A DNA stretch of 13,476 nt from Euperipatoides rowelli (GCA_003024985.2 PXIH01S0013043.1); one strand, 5' to 3'. Shown: positions 1 to 9,119, numbered from the stretch's first letter. Program-made: numbers and translations. The notes: a model not told the origin generated them from the letters alone.

Positions 1-1739
1 GTTTTGTAAATAAATTTGCAATGTAAATATTCATAATCTAAATACTTTAAAAAAAATTCTAATTTTATTTTTTTAATATTTTAATTACCGGTATTGTAGA
101 TTAATATTTACTTTTTAAGCTTCAAAGTTCATTTAAAATAAAGAAAACAGGAAGTTAATTAATTTTGACCGAGTATCTGTAAAATTTTAATAATGGAAAA
201 ACATCACACACAAAGTGAGTTATTTCCCTAAAACAATGTGTAGATTTAAATTTAATTTTTATTATTATGTTCTTGCTTGATAGAAACTTTAGTTTCACTT
301 GGATTGTAAATACTGTACTATATTATTATTACAAAGTGTTTTATTCTGTTTATTACAGCAATCATCTATTATAGTTTACAGTTTAGGAAAAAAAAAAAGA
401 GCCAAAATTGTTTATATCTACTGTATGTACCAAAGAATTGATATGCAAGACAATGATATATAGCAACTAGCAATGTCAGATGCTACATACAGTACAATGA
501 AAGAATTTCTGGCAGAAATTCAAGTCATAGTCAAGTTTGAAGTTACTGTAAAATGCATTATATTTGTCCGAGATTTATTTTCAAAATTTTCGTAAAAACA
601 CTTTTCTTCCGAAAATAAATGCAATACTAAAATTAGTAAATATGTTTTTTTTTAAATACTATCTATTAAAAGGAACATTTATTTTTAAACAAATCATTTG
701 TAATGCTGTTGTTTGGCAAATAAGTATTTAAAATAAATTATTATACTGTAGTTATAAAACAATTGCAGTATAGTCTCTTACTATTTTTAATAGGTAATAA
801 GTCAATTTAACCCATAAAGATAAATAAAAATATAAAAAAACTAATACTGTATTGGAGCATACAGTGTACACACTGCTAAATCATATCAAATACCGTACAG
901 TAAAAGTTAAAAAAAAAAAAAAGAATTAAAAATACTGCCATAATTTATTCTGAAAAATAATAAGAAACATTGATTTTTTTAATTTAATATTCTATTTATT
1001 CACTATGCTAGGAAATCGCTGCTTATGCTTATTTAAAATCTTATAAGATCCTTCGTTTTTAGTCATGTTTTGATTTTTAATTAATCTCATGTCAATTGGC
1101 CCTCCTTCCTAAATTAAAATCATTATTTCTCTTTGTTTTATGTATAGCAAGCTGGCTGCCACATCCCTTTGCAATCATCTGATATGAAAATCATTGAAAT
1201 GCTATCACAACTTTCAATTTAATATTGACTATGTGGGAAGAGTAGCAAATAATAAATTCAGGTATCACTATTTGTACCTGCATTAACTAACCTAAACAAG
1301 TAATCTATATCTCAATCAGTAAAGTCAAGCGATCTTACATACTGCACAATGACCTATTTATGTTTAAGATTTAATTAAGCTTGTAGAAAATGAGTAGATA
1401 CAGTAGATATTTATAAAAATAGTTTCAAAAATAATAAAAACAAATTCAGAAAACATTTAATGTCTAAACAAATACTTTTAGAAAAAAAAAAGAGAGATAG
1501 TATACTATTATACATGTTAGAGAGATGAAAACAATCTATAAATAATGACTCGTACAAAGGCAAATTAATATTGTACTCAACATGCGGGATTTGAATTTAA
1601 TTACAATAATTGGTAAAAAAAAAAAAAGACAAATCTTTAATATACAGTAATTAATCCAAGTTTTTTTTTTAACATTTGTTTCCAAAAATTAACTCCAGAA
1701 TAAAATATTTTTCATTTTTTCTAAATCTTAGCCTCCCGA
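1..1739. other. AT-rich intronic sequence, no exon recognised
   Basis: This stretch lies downstream, on the minus strand, of the ATAD3 exon at 3198-3043. It is therefore expected to be intron, since the AAA+ exons have not yet appeared. I looked on the minus strand for the residues that normally follow the HPI motif and for a Walker A P-loop (GPPGTGKT-like) and found neither. It contains A and T homopolymers (for example near 901-922 and 1616-1628), many TACTGTA/TACAGTA words, and one TACCGGTA (86-93). No open frame of coding character was seen. Confidence 0.6.
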
Positions 1740-2870
1740 ATGTTTTGTGGTTTACAGTATTTAAAAAATATGAACAAACAGGATCTGTGGGAAATTTAAA
1801 AAAAAGAAAACTGGATCTTAAGTATTAGATGTACCAACTACAATTGAAGTCTTGGGACATTTTGGAATAGATCCAACATCAGCTCTTCACAAAGCATCCA
1901 GTAGGTCGGTTTGTAAAGTTCTAAAGAAACATAAATTTCATCCCTACAAAATTCAAATCCATCATAACTTAAATGAAGATGACAATGATCGATGAATCAA
2001 ATTTTGTAAAGTGATACCAAACAAATTTCAAGAAATGCCCAAATTGCTAAAAAATATTTGGTTTAATGATGAGTCCATATTTTTTCTTAATGGTTCAGTT
2101 AATAAATATAACTGTAGGTATTGAAGTGGTGAGAACCCATATAATTTTAGGGACGGTAATACACAGTGGCCACAGAAAATCAATGTTTGAGCAGGTGTAT
2201 TGAGAGTTTAAATCATAGGACCATTATTCATTGAGCAAAATTTCACTGGCGAGCTGTTTGTAAATGTTAGTAGAGGTTGTCATCCCCTCATTACATAGGA
2301 AATAAAAAACAGCTGATATTATGATGATATGGTTGCTTTAGATGAAGACTTACTTCATTTTTAAGAAGGTTGAGCACTATCACATTACACACTTCCAGTT
2401 AAAAAAAACCCGGCTAAATATAACAAGTGGATTGGTAGAAAGGGACAAATTGAATGGCCTGCAAGATCTTTGGATCTAAACTCTTTAGACTTTATTCTTT
2501 GGAGTTATTTAAAGTCAAGCGTATATATCAAGCAAACCTGATACCTCAGAATAACTTCATCAAAGGATAACCACAAGTTTCAGGAATATTCCTAAGGATG
2601 TTTTTTAATGTCAGAAATGCTTTCAGGATAGACTGTATATTTGCTTGGAAAATAATAGTTACATTTTGAACAATTACTGTAAAAAGCAGAAAAAACAAAG
2701 TACTTTGCAATAATATATAAAGATTTTTAGACAAATGTTGTTCGATTTTTGGCATAGAATGATACTCTAAAAAAAACATGGAGCACCATTAAAAAAAATA
2801 ATGCTGACCTTTAAATGACTTTGAAAATGTCCACCTGATTAAAAATAAATAATGCTGTCTTTTTCCCTTC
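1740..2870 (+). mobile_element. Degenerate Tc1/mariner-superfamily transposon copy
   Basis: This is a broken DNA transposon whose intact relatives encode a DDE transposase that cuts and pastes the element. Reading the plus strand gives recognisable pieces in order. Near 1751-1795 is F-x-V-F-K-K-Y-E-Q-TGSVGN, like the N-terminal helix-turn-helix region (RW...F..TGSV). At about 1905-1960 is VLKKHKFHPYKIQ. At about 2059-2120 is WFNDESIFFLNGSVNKYNCRY, with the first catalytic Asp in NDES (codon 2068-2070). At about 2155-2200 is TQWPQKINV. At about 2430-2520 is WIGRKGQIEWPARSLDLNSLDF followed by LWSYLKS, with the final catalytic Asp at 2473-2475. At about 2564-2686 is RNIPKDVF and then DRLYICLENN. 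Stops interrupt the frame (1993-1995, 2122-2124, 2188-2190) and there are frameshifts near 1780-1822 and before 2564. The tail TGACCTTTAAATGACTTTG (about 2807-2825) resembles the 3' end of this family. Terminal inverted repeats and the target duplication were not resolved, so both ends are approximate. It lies antisense within an ATAD3 intron. Confidence 0.85.
1751..2686 (+). pseudogene. Mariner-like transposase pseudogene
   Basis: This is the coding remnant inside the transposon. Most of it (about 1822-2555) stays in one frame, while the N-terminal part and the last 40 codons need two further frames. Two of the in-frame stops replace expected Trp codons (TGG to TGA after NCRY and after QKINV). 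One, at 1993-1995, replaces an Arg expected after DDNDR and fits CGA to TGA decay. The segment around the second catalytic Asp (about 2320-2400) is badly degraded. The copy cannot encode a working transposase and has probably drifted neutrally since insertion. Confidence 0.85.
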
Positions 2871-3010
2871 AAACCAAGCAACTTTTGTAATTATATATAT
2901 TTTTATATCTTGCTTACTTTGAGATTTTCAGGTGGAAACTTTTCAATAGACAATGCATGATATATTAATTTATTTTTTTCCTGCATTAGGGCGATTAAAA
3001 TAATTTATTT

Positions 3011-3040
3011 TTCTAATTCTTATTTTTCTAATTCTTATTT
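3011..3040. repeat. Perfect 15-bp tandem duplication beside an ATAD3 splice donor
   Basis: TTCTAATTCTTATTT occurs at 3011-3025 and again at 3026-3040 without a mismatch. It starts next to the GT donor of the ATAD3 exon ending at 3043, so on the minus strand the first 30 or so bases of the intron are a tandem duplication. The donor itself (AAG|GTAAAT) is intact. Confidence 0.9.
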
Positions 3041-3042
3041 AC

Positions 3043-3198
3043 CTTGATGGGATGTTTTAAAAACTGTATGAATGTTAGCCGTGATGTTTCCCTGGTCAAA
3101 GAGGGTTTTCCTAATCTTGCTTCTAAAAACCTGAAAGCTACTCCAATGCCAGTCTTTGAAGTATAAAACCCTAAAGTCAGAGCACCAACAGCAAGGGC
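3043..3198 (-). CDS. ATAD3: ATAD3 exon: transmembrane segment and EARLGKPSL motif
   Basis: This 156-base exon (52 codons, phase 0 at both ends) encodes the part of ATAD3 that crosses the mitochondrial inner membrane, plus the linker leading to the AAA+ domain. The hydrophobic stretch ALAVGALTLGFYTSK aligns, together with VTAS from the previous exon, to the known ATAD3 membrane segment without gaps. It is followed by FRFLEARLGKPSLTRETSR, a hallmark of the family, and by FLKHPIK. The acceptor is TTTTTTAG|GCC and the donor AAG|GTAAAT. The exon is clearly richer in G+C than the flanking intron. The next exons should carry the AAA+ ATPase core and were not seen to the left. Identity is certain at family level; the paralogue question does not arise from this window. 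Confidence 0.95.
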
Positions 3199-4012
3199 CT
3201 AAAAAATTAGAATTAAAATACTTATTTTCTTTAAAAAAACAGTCAATTAAAAAAATAAGGCATTCAAGATATCACAATTATTTACAAATTCTAGTTTTAT
3301 TCAGTTTCAAAGTTTTATATCAAATAGTCTATTTTTTAGCAAATATGTAAACAAGTCATTTACTGCAATTTTCAAAATACTTCAATACCTAAGAAAAAAA
3401 TTAGCTTTTCAATTAACTCTGACAGGACACATTGGCACACTGTGGCTGTATTTTTAAAAAAAACTCAGCTCGGAATAACTGTACACGTCATGAGTACAAA
3501 CAGTATTAAGAAAGCGAGACAGGGCCTGAAATTGTTAAAATTTGCTAACAAAGTAAGAAAAGATGGAGACGAATGGAGAAAAAATATACAGTAGCTATTG
3601 CTATCTCATTGACTGGAAATACTTTCTTTTTTTCAGCATGTAAAAATATAAAATTATGCGAAGGAAATAGTGCCTGGACCAGCTAAGTCATATTTTCCGC
3701 AATTTTGAATTTGTGTTACGATACATTCTTTCAACAATAAAAAATAGCAGCAACTATTAAAATAGAATCTAGTTCCACTTATATAGTCAGTCCATTAAAA
3801 GTACAAAAAAAAAAAAAAATTATACTTGTTTACATATTAAGAAAATAATTACTTCCTTGTTTATCTTCTGGCTAGTTTTGCCTACACAATTACTACCGGT
3901 ATTTATTAAACATATTATGTATTAATAGCTAGAATATGTTCACATTTACTGGATGTGTATTAAAAATATATTTACAGTACAATAAAATTAAACTTATAAC
4001 AAAAATACTGAC
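3199..4012 (-). other. ATAD3 intron, about 0.8 kb
   Basis: This is the intron between the TASV-side exon and the membrane-segment exon, with a GTCAGT donor and a TTTTAG acceptor. It holds an A14 run near 3806-3819 and one TACCGGTA at 3894-3901. A slightly GC-richer patch at about 3465-3560 contains AGACAGGGCCTG and could be a worn interspersed repeat. No exon or RNA gene was seen. Confidence 0.7.
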
Positions 4013-4082
4013 CGAGGCAGTAACTCTATTCCAGTCAGACACAAATTCTTTCATTCCTGCACCAATTAAAGCTCCAGATGTC
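4013..4082 (-). CDS. ATAD3: ATAD3 exon: pre-membrane conserved segment
   Basis: This 70-base exon starts with one base completing a Lys codon and then gives TSGALIGAGMKEFVSDWNRV and TAS, ending in phase 0. It matches the ATAD3 segment just before the membrane helix, where relatives have T-A-G-x-x-G-x-G-x-x-x-x-x-T/S-DW-x-K/R-V. The acceptor is CTTCTTAG|G and the donor TCG|GTCAGT. An AUG in the open frame upstream (near 4123) lies in the intron and is not a start. The conserved DW pair is present. Splice phases agree with both neighbouring exons. Confidence 0.95.
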
Positions 4083-5482
4083 CTAAGAAGAAATAAAGAA
4101 TAAAAACTGAGCAATAAATACATGATTTTTTATCACAATTTAACTACTGTAAATGGGTTACAGTTCACAAATAAATATTCATAAAATTTTTTAACATCAG
4201 ACTCTCATAATTATTTGCGAAGGCATACATTATTAACTGAAGAAAAACTACATTTTTATAAATCATAAATTAAACACTATCAAATTCTGATGAATTATCT
4301 AAAGTTTTTTAATCATATGTTTTATTTACAATAAAAGGTATTTTTATTTAAAAAAAAAAGTTTGTTTTTTAATACATTGGATTTATTTTTTAATTTATAG
4401 GACTTTAATTGGAATAAAAATGTTCTGAAATAACTTTTATTTGTTATAGTTTTGAAGAAAAAAAATAACTTTGAAGTTACTCATATACTGTATGTTAAAT
4501 GTTTTAATGTTTAGTTTAAGGAATGTAAATACTTGAATGTTGAACTATCTGGGTAATTATGCTTTTCTGAAATAACCAAGTATTTCATTGAAAAAAAAAA
4601 AAAACTATACTAAGTTGTTTTCAGATAATTTTCTACTGCACTCAATTATTAAATACAAGATTTAATAATTTTCTGAAATTCGCTATTTTTCATGCATCAT
4701 ATTGACTTCTTTGAAAAGTATACTTTGACTAGTAAAATAAATGTATGCCAATAAAAGCTATCTAAGTTATAATTTCTTTAATTTTTGTAGTTTTTAGTTT
4801 AGAAAAAAAGTCATCATTAGCAAGAGTAATACCTGTCTTTATTTATAGCCCAATAATCACATCTAGATGGATGTGTGACTGGTTTGCTTCCGATATATTT
4901 ATTGATTAGAGATTTTATTATGTACATCGGACAAAAGCTACAGTACCGGTATTGCTATTTATTGTAAGGCCAGCTAGATTAACCTAACAGCATTTAATGT
5001 ACAGTAACTTAATCTTCATTTGATGTGTGTAATATAAAATGATTCAATACAGTACTGGACAAAAAAAGCAGTATTTAATAATACAAAAAAAATTAAATTA
5101 TTTGATTTTAGGCTCTTATTGCATAATTTAAATTATTTTCCAAAGAATCTGAATATGTGTTTATATTGTATTGCTAATAAATGCTCAGTACAAAACACAT
5201 TTAAACTGCCCAGATATTTTTTTTTTTAGAATACCATATGAGAAATCTCTACTAGCTAGTGTCAAAATATTTTTCACCCTGAGGGACTGGAAAAAAATTA
5301 TTTACAAGCCAGGCATTATATTATTTCAATAAAAATATACATTTTTTTTATTATTAATCTATGCAACCATTTTATTTCTGATCCAATTATAATAGAGCAT
5401 CACTATATTAAACAACTTAGAAATTAAAAATAGGCAAATTATAAAAAAGCAGAATTCAAAGAACTATCAAAGAAATATTTAC
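4083..5482 (-). other. ATAD3 intron, about 1.4 kb
   Basis: The intron lies between two firmly identified exons. It is mostly A/T-rich with runs such as A13 near 4591-4604 and T10 near 5218-5228. There are several TACAGTA/TACTGTA words and one TACCGGTA (4944-4951). A GGGACTGGAAA word at about 5283-5293 matches part of the dispersed repeat described at 10471-10540 but is too short to claim. No coding or RNA feature was seen. Confidence 0.7.
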
Positions 5483-5648
5483 TTTATTGAATCTAAAACT
5501 GTTGTTCTATATTCCGCAGCTTTGGCTCGGATCTGCTCAATCCTGACATCTCTATTCTCTCGTGACCTCATAGCTGTTGCTCTCAACTGGGATTCAATAC
5601 GTTGCATTTCATTCTTTTGGCGAAGGGCCATTTCATGCTCAACAGTAG
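5483..5648 (-). CDS. ATAD3: ATAD3 exon: coiled-coil region
   Basis: This is the longest ATAD3 exon in the window at 166 bases: two bases completing an Ala codon, 54 codons, then two bases of a Lys codon. It encodes [14 protein letters not shown], then [16 protein letters not shown], then [19 protein letters not shown]. The charged heptad-like pattern and the REN-R-D-x-x-x-E-Q-I-R-x-K-A-A-E-x-R-x-T-x-L-x-S-I signature are diagnostic of the ATAD3 coiled coil, the region used for oligomerisation and for contact with the outer mitochondrial membrane. The acceptor is TTTTTAAAG|CT and the donor AA|GTAAAT. G+C content is visibly higher than in the introns. Confidence 0.97.
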
Positions 5649-6023
5649 CTTTAAAAAAAAATAAGTTATCGATGACAATTTCAAACTGGTAAGTATAGGA
5701 AACAGAAACAAATTACAAGCTCTGCAATTATTTGTCATTCCCAAGTTTTGTATTAGCATGTGCTTAACCGCCAGGGCAACCAACTCACGGTATAATGGGC
5801 TATACAGTATAACAACCAGGTTATGGATAACACACTATGGCTTGTACCCAGCGGCACAGAGCCTATACAGAACAACACATGACCTTACAACACAACATAT
5901 CGCTGTAAAGATAAACAAAAAGACATTTAAGATATAAATTTAGTTTCTTTTTTTGTTCTGATATTTAATTTATATATAAATGACAAAATTGACATAGGCT
6001 ATCATGCCTAATATAATTATTAA

Positions 6024-6037
6024 CCCCCCCCCCCCCC
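6024..6037 (+). repeat. C14 homopolymer tract
   Basis: Fourteen consecutive C are followed by TCCC. On the opposite strand this is a G run able to form a quadruplex; on this strand it could form an i-motif. It directly precedes a copy of the dispersed repeat (6038-6075), and may have grown from the C-rich GGCCCCCACATC part of that repeat as seen in the copy at 10471. Confidence 0.95.
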
Positions 6038-6105
6038 TCCCACATCCTAATCGAGGTCGAGGACTGGAAATTCAGGTGGGGCCTGGCACTACTCCCTTAT
6101 ATTTT
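6038..6105 (+). repeat. Dispersed GGACTGGAAAT repeat, copy A
   Basis: TCCCACATCCTAATC, then GAGG, then AGGACTGGAAAT aligns to CCCACATCAGAATC, AGGG and CGGGACTGGAAAT in the copy at 10471-10540. The match is about four fifths identical over some 34 bases. It is a GC-rich patch in AT-rich intron and is followed by GGGGCCTGGCACTAC. It carries no coding capacity and its parent element is unknown. Confidence 0.6.
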
Positions 6106-6358
6106 TGACAGGGTTTAAGCTGCCACTAGAATTTTAGCTACTGTATATGCTAATAAATCTAAGATTTTGCTAATTTTGGGCTCAGTATAATTAGACAAAA
6201 TGCTATTGATGCATTTTAATAATTTGAAAATTTCAGTATTAAAATTTATTTAGCTATGAACATCATATTTTTGCTAAAATTTGTGTACTGTAATTAGCCA
6301 AAATAATGGCTAATTATCTTTTTTTTTTTTCACAGCTTAATTATTGCTTTTTCATCAG

Positions 6359-6385
6359 TTTTTTTTTTTTTTGGGGGGGGGGGGG
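6359..6385 (+). repeat. T14-G13 homopolymer junction
   Basis: A run of 14 T (6359-6372) is directly followed by 13 G (6373-6385) and then AGAGGG. The G run has quadruplex potential. It lies about 340 bases from the C14 tract in inverse sense, but the flanks do not clearly pair, so I do not call one inverted repeat. Confidence 0.9.
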
Positions 6386-6513
6386 AGAGGGCTGTTTTAT
6401 GTGTTACAAGGGTACTTTTTTTTGATAAATTTTTTTTTTTGGCTGAATGGCATAATTGTGTAGTGTCATCTTATAAAGATTGGTCATCTACCACCCCCTT
6501 CACCTTTTTTTTG

Positions 6514-6546
6514 GCCAGGGCCCGGGACTACAGCCCTTTTGTTGTA
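6514..6546 (+). repeat. Dispersed GCCAGGGCCC repeat, copy B (short form)
   Basis: GCCAGGGCCCGGGACT is followed by AGCCCTTTTGTTG. The copy at 10471-10540 has the same blocks in the same order (GCCAGGGCCC, GGGACT, AGCCCTTTTTGTTAC), with about 21 and 16 extra bases between them. This copy therefore looks like an internally deleted version. No coding capacity was seen. Confidence 0.6.
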
Positions 6547-7704
6547 CTTCAGAAGCTAGGTTTTTAAAAAAAATTAAATAATATTCTGATTAAAATTACA
6601 AAAATATGAAAAAAAAACCAATCGTATAAAATTAAACGTTCAACGGATAATGTTGCCCAGGTTGGTTATGATTAAAATCGTAAGCATTGCAACAACCAAT
6701 TGCAATCAAATGTATCTTCTCAGACCTATGAGCCTAATATTATAATTATATATATTTTTGTAATATTGGATAAGAATTGCACACTTCCACTCATTACATG
6801 TTTTTCTTTTCAAATGCCAAAAGTCTTGGCATTGGAAAAATATTCTAAGTCCAAAATATGTGACAAACGTTTTATTTTTATCTATGGATTAGACGATTCA
6901 GTGCTACATTACCTAGCCAGTCTGCATTACTTTTCAAATGCTGAGGTCATAGAACCAGATAAACGGAGAATGAACTTTAATATCTTCATAAGGATACAAT
7001 AGTTCACAAACTCTTTTTTTGTGAAGCATGGAAGTAAAATGCAAATGAGAAAAAAATCTTGATTAGCTTTCATTTGGACACTCTACAATGCATGTGTACT
7101 TTTAAGAGGTCATGCCACTCAATAATTTTTATTTTTAATGATAAAGAAATGAAAATTTGTATGAATAATTGTTATAATGGTCTAAGTACAAATATGCAAA
7201 TCAGATTTTTAATATATGCAAAAATAAGCAAATTAAACAATATGTATAAAACTGTTGTTAGACTTATTAAATAAAAAGTATACCAATTAGAAACAAGGAA
7301 ATTTTACTGAATAAAGTATGCAAACTGTCTAATAATTTGATGTGATTAAAAATGTAAAAAAAAAAAAGTGTATTTGAACTCCTATATAATTTTAGATATT
7401 TGTAACAAATATTATTGAAATTATCTTTGGTGAAAGTCAAAATTATCATTTTGACAAATGGCAAAAGACGATAAGACAAATAAATGCAAGAGAAAAAATC
7501 GAAATCAAGTTTGTTTTCGAAATACAAATAGATTAATATTTTGAAGCAAGGTTGGGTTACCATTGGGTGATTAACCTAATGTGAAAGCATTATTTATATT
7601 GGGCAACTACCACTTCATAAATACTGGCAACTCTCATAATAAAATAATACAAAGTGCTAATATAAACAAAGAAAGAAAACTTTGTCAGAAAAGAATTCAT
7701 TCAC

Positions 7705-7772
7705 TTGAACAGGGACTCGAAACCATATCTCCTGCAATCCGGAAAGTTTACCATTAGGCTACCTAGGCTTTC
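7705..7772 (-). repeat. tRNA-derived unit, left arm
   Basis: On the minus strand, GGTAGCCTAATGGTAAAC matches a polymerase III box A (TAGCCTAATGG, plus positions 7751-7761). GGTTTCGAGTCCC matches box B with small deviations (plus positions 7712-7724). An anticodon-arm-like TTTCC...GGAGA pairing lies between them. It is unlikely to be a functional tRNA: the acceptor ends do not pair convincingly and the T arm has an extra base. It is paired in inverse sense with the unit at 7991-8058. Confidence 0.6.
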
Positions 7773-7990
7773 CAAATTATATCTGACAAACTATATTTAT
7801 ATTGAAGAAGTTAGCCTATACAATTTAATAAGAAAATGAGGAGTGCCTAACTATCCAACTGTTAGTTTTTTAAATTTGTGCATTTCTCAAATTTAAAAAA
7901 CTCTTTAACAGTTTGTTTGTTAGGCACCCTCATTTCCTTAAGGTAATGTATAACATCTTAAAAATATGTGTAGTCTGTTGGAAATAATTT

Positions 7991-8058
7991 AGAAAGCTTG
8001 GGTAGCTTAATGGTAGAGCAAATGATTGAATTGCAGATCTGTGTTCGTGTGCCGGTTC
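7991..8058 (+). repeat. tRNA-derived unit, right arm
   Basis: AAGCTTGGGTAGCTTAATGG followed by TAGAGC carries a good box A (TAGCTTAATGG, 8003-8013) with a D-arm GCT...AGC pairing. GTGTTCGTGTGCC (8041-8053) is a worn box B. It is the inverted relative of 7705-7772, and the two share most bases outside the anticodon-arm region. No 3' CCA-compatible acceptor pairing was found, so this is a SINE-like or pseudo-tRNA unit, not a tRNA gene. Confidence 0.6.
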
Positions 8059-8213
8059 ACTGAATTTTTTTCTGACAAAGTTTCATACATTCTAATTAGT
8101 AATATTTCATGCCGAGGCGACAACTAATTAAATACCGTAACTTATAAACAGGTCGACAGTTGTTGAATTAACAAGTCAAAATGTTGGGGAGACAAATCAT
8201 TATAATGACTTAC

Positions 8214-8283
8214 CTTTCCTTATAGCTTCCTGTTTCATGTGCGATTCTTCTTGAATCTTAATGTTTTCTTGATTTATTCGTTG
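8214..8283 (-). CDS. ATAD3: ATAD3 exon: coiled-coil region, IQEES motif
   Basis: This 70-base exon has 23 codons plus one base and starts in phase 0. It encodes QRINQENIKIQEES followed by HMKQEAIRK, matching the ATAD3 stretch with the pattern x-x-N-E-E-N-x-R-K-QEES-x-x-KQEA-x-R-R. The acceptor is TTAATTTAG|CAA and the donor AAAG|GTAAGT (a strong consensus). The last base joins the next exon to make the Ala of ATVEHE. It is rich in charged residues, as expected for the coiled coil facing the intermembrane space and outer membrane side. Confidence 0.95.
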
Positions 8284-8521
8284 CTAAATTAAGACATAAA
8301 AATAAATTTCTTTCAATGATGCTAGGAAATTACATCCTAACAGTTTAAAAAATATTATTTTAAAAATGAAAAAATAATCAAAATTGGGATGTGTGTGTGT
8401 GAAGGAGTGGGAAGGGGTAGATATGGACGAGGATTACTGGAACAACAATAAAAGTACTACACTAGTAATTTTTTAGTGAAAGAAGTTGACTCAAATTTTT
8501 TATTGATATAACTAATGGTAT

Positions 8522-8990
8522 TTACAAAAACTTTCCATCTCTAATACTCTCGTTAATTGAACAATGCCCTGCAAAATTTTCAAAGTGAAAAACATGTATT
8601 ATACAGGTCTTTTGTATTATAATCAGTCCAATAATTAGAACAAGGATGTCTTTGTCTACACGAGTGTTTATACTTTGTTGGGCATATAGATTATTTTCTA
8701 ATACTATAATTTCCATCACTTTCTCATCAAAAAAATGTCGGAAATAATCACAAGCAGTGTCTTTATCAATACCAAAATGGTTTTCCAGGTTGTACAATAA
8801 ATGGAAATCTTGATGATGGGGCAACAAATTGTTTGTATTGAGTTTGTAAACAGTCCAATAAAATTAAAATTATCTCCATATCTAATGATTCAAGTGTACA
8901 TGAATTCCTATCTGCTCCAGATTCATTTACTGAAAATTCATAGACTTTCATTGCTGCTAAAATCACCATTATCTGACACATCCATTTTTT
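8522..8990 (-). pseudogene. piggyBac-like (PGBD) transposase fragment
   Basis: The minus-strand open frame at 8827-8522 contains DYFRHFFDEKVMEIIVLENN followed by LYAQQ at residues 27-50. This fits the start of the piggyBac DDE domain, where relatives have YF-x-L/H-FFD-x-x-x-x-x-x-I-V-x-E-T/N-N-x-YA-x-Q. It is followed by VDKDILVLIIGLIII, like the W-x-P-T-x-x-E-L-x-x-FLG-I helix but lacking the Trp. Upstream, in another frame (about 8983-8945), is DVSDNGDFSSNES, an acidic Ser-rich piece like piggyBac N-termini. No catalytic-core DDD motifs, cysteine-rich tail or terminal repeats follow, so it is a truncated, frameshifted relic. Intact members cut and paste at TTAA sites. Confidence 0.65.
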
Positions 8991-9119
8991 AATACAGTAC
9001 AACACTCTCTGATTATGAATTTATGTGGCAAAAAAAAAAAAAAAAAAAACAGCTCTAACAAAAATCGAGTATTTATATAACTTCAGATAATGTGAACGCC
9101 TGGGAAATAATAATAATAA

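Larger units (their letters stand above)
7678..8083. mobile_element. Foldback element with tRNA-like arms
   Basis: This is an imperfect palindrome of about 406 bases centred near 7883. The ends AACTTTGTCAGA (from 7678) and TCTGACAAAGTT (to 8083) are complementary. Nearer the centre, GTGCCTAAC (7843-7851) pairs with GTTAGGCAC (7919-7927). Next to the 11-base loop (7878-7888), GTTTTTTAAATTT (7865-7877) pairs perfectly with AAATTTAAAAAAC (7889-7901). Each arm carries a tRNA-like unit pointing outwards: minus strand on the left, plus strand on the right. The arms have diverged but remain similar over their whole length. It lies in an ATAD3 intron. It could be a nonautonomous foldback/MITE that captured a tRNA-derived SINE, or two SINE copies joined head to head. 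Target duplications were not resolved. Confidence 0.8.
5649..8213 (-). other. ATAD3 intron, about 2.6 kb, repeat-rich
   Basis: This is the largest intron bounded on both sides by recognised exons here. Listed separately below are a C14 tract, a G13 tract, two copies of a GCCAGGGCCC-type repeat and a large tRNA-like foldback element. The stretch 6560-7670 has only AT-rich sequence. Its longer open frames (for example about 6700-7002 and 7267-7563) have no recognisable domain, coding signature or conserved motif, and I do not call them genes. The patch 5760-5900 is a little GC-richer and unclassified. Confidence 0.7.

Noticed and set aside
1080-1260. Candidate further ATAD3 exon in a slightly GC-richer patch
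   Set aside because: No frame on the minus strand gives the residues expected after the HPI motif, and no paired splice sites were found.
2546-2779. Minus-strand 77-codon open frame
   Set aside because: It is the antisense shadow of the mariner transposase tail and its 3' flank.
3929-4123. A separate small membrane protein read from the ATG near 4123
   Set aside because: The hydrophobic start lies in the intron. Only TSGALIGAGMKEFVSDWNRV-TAS is exon, and it fits the ATAD3 splice phases.
5275-5320. A fourth copy of the GGACTGGAAAT repeat
   Set aside because: Only GGGACTGGAAA and a nearby GCCAGG are shared, too short to separate from chance.
6700-7563. Open frames of about 70-100 codons on both strands
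   Set aside because: They are A/T-rich and Ile/Phe/Asn/Lys-heavy, with no motif, no splice signals and no compositional change from the flanks. They are expected by chance in such DNA.
7705-8058. A pair of functional tRNA genes
   Set aside because: Acceptor stems do not pair, box B is altered in both, and the units lie inside the arms of one palindrome, so tRNA-derived repeats are the better reading.
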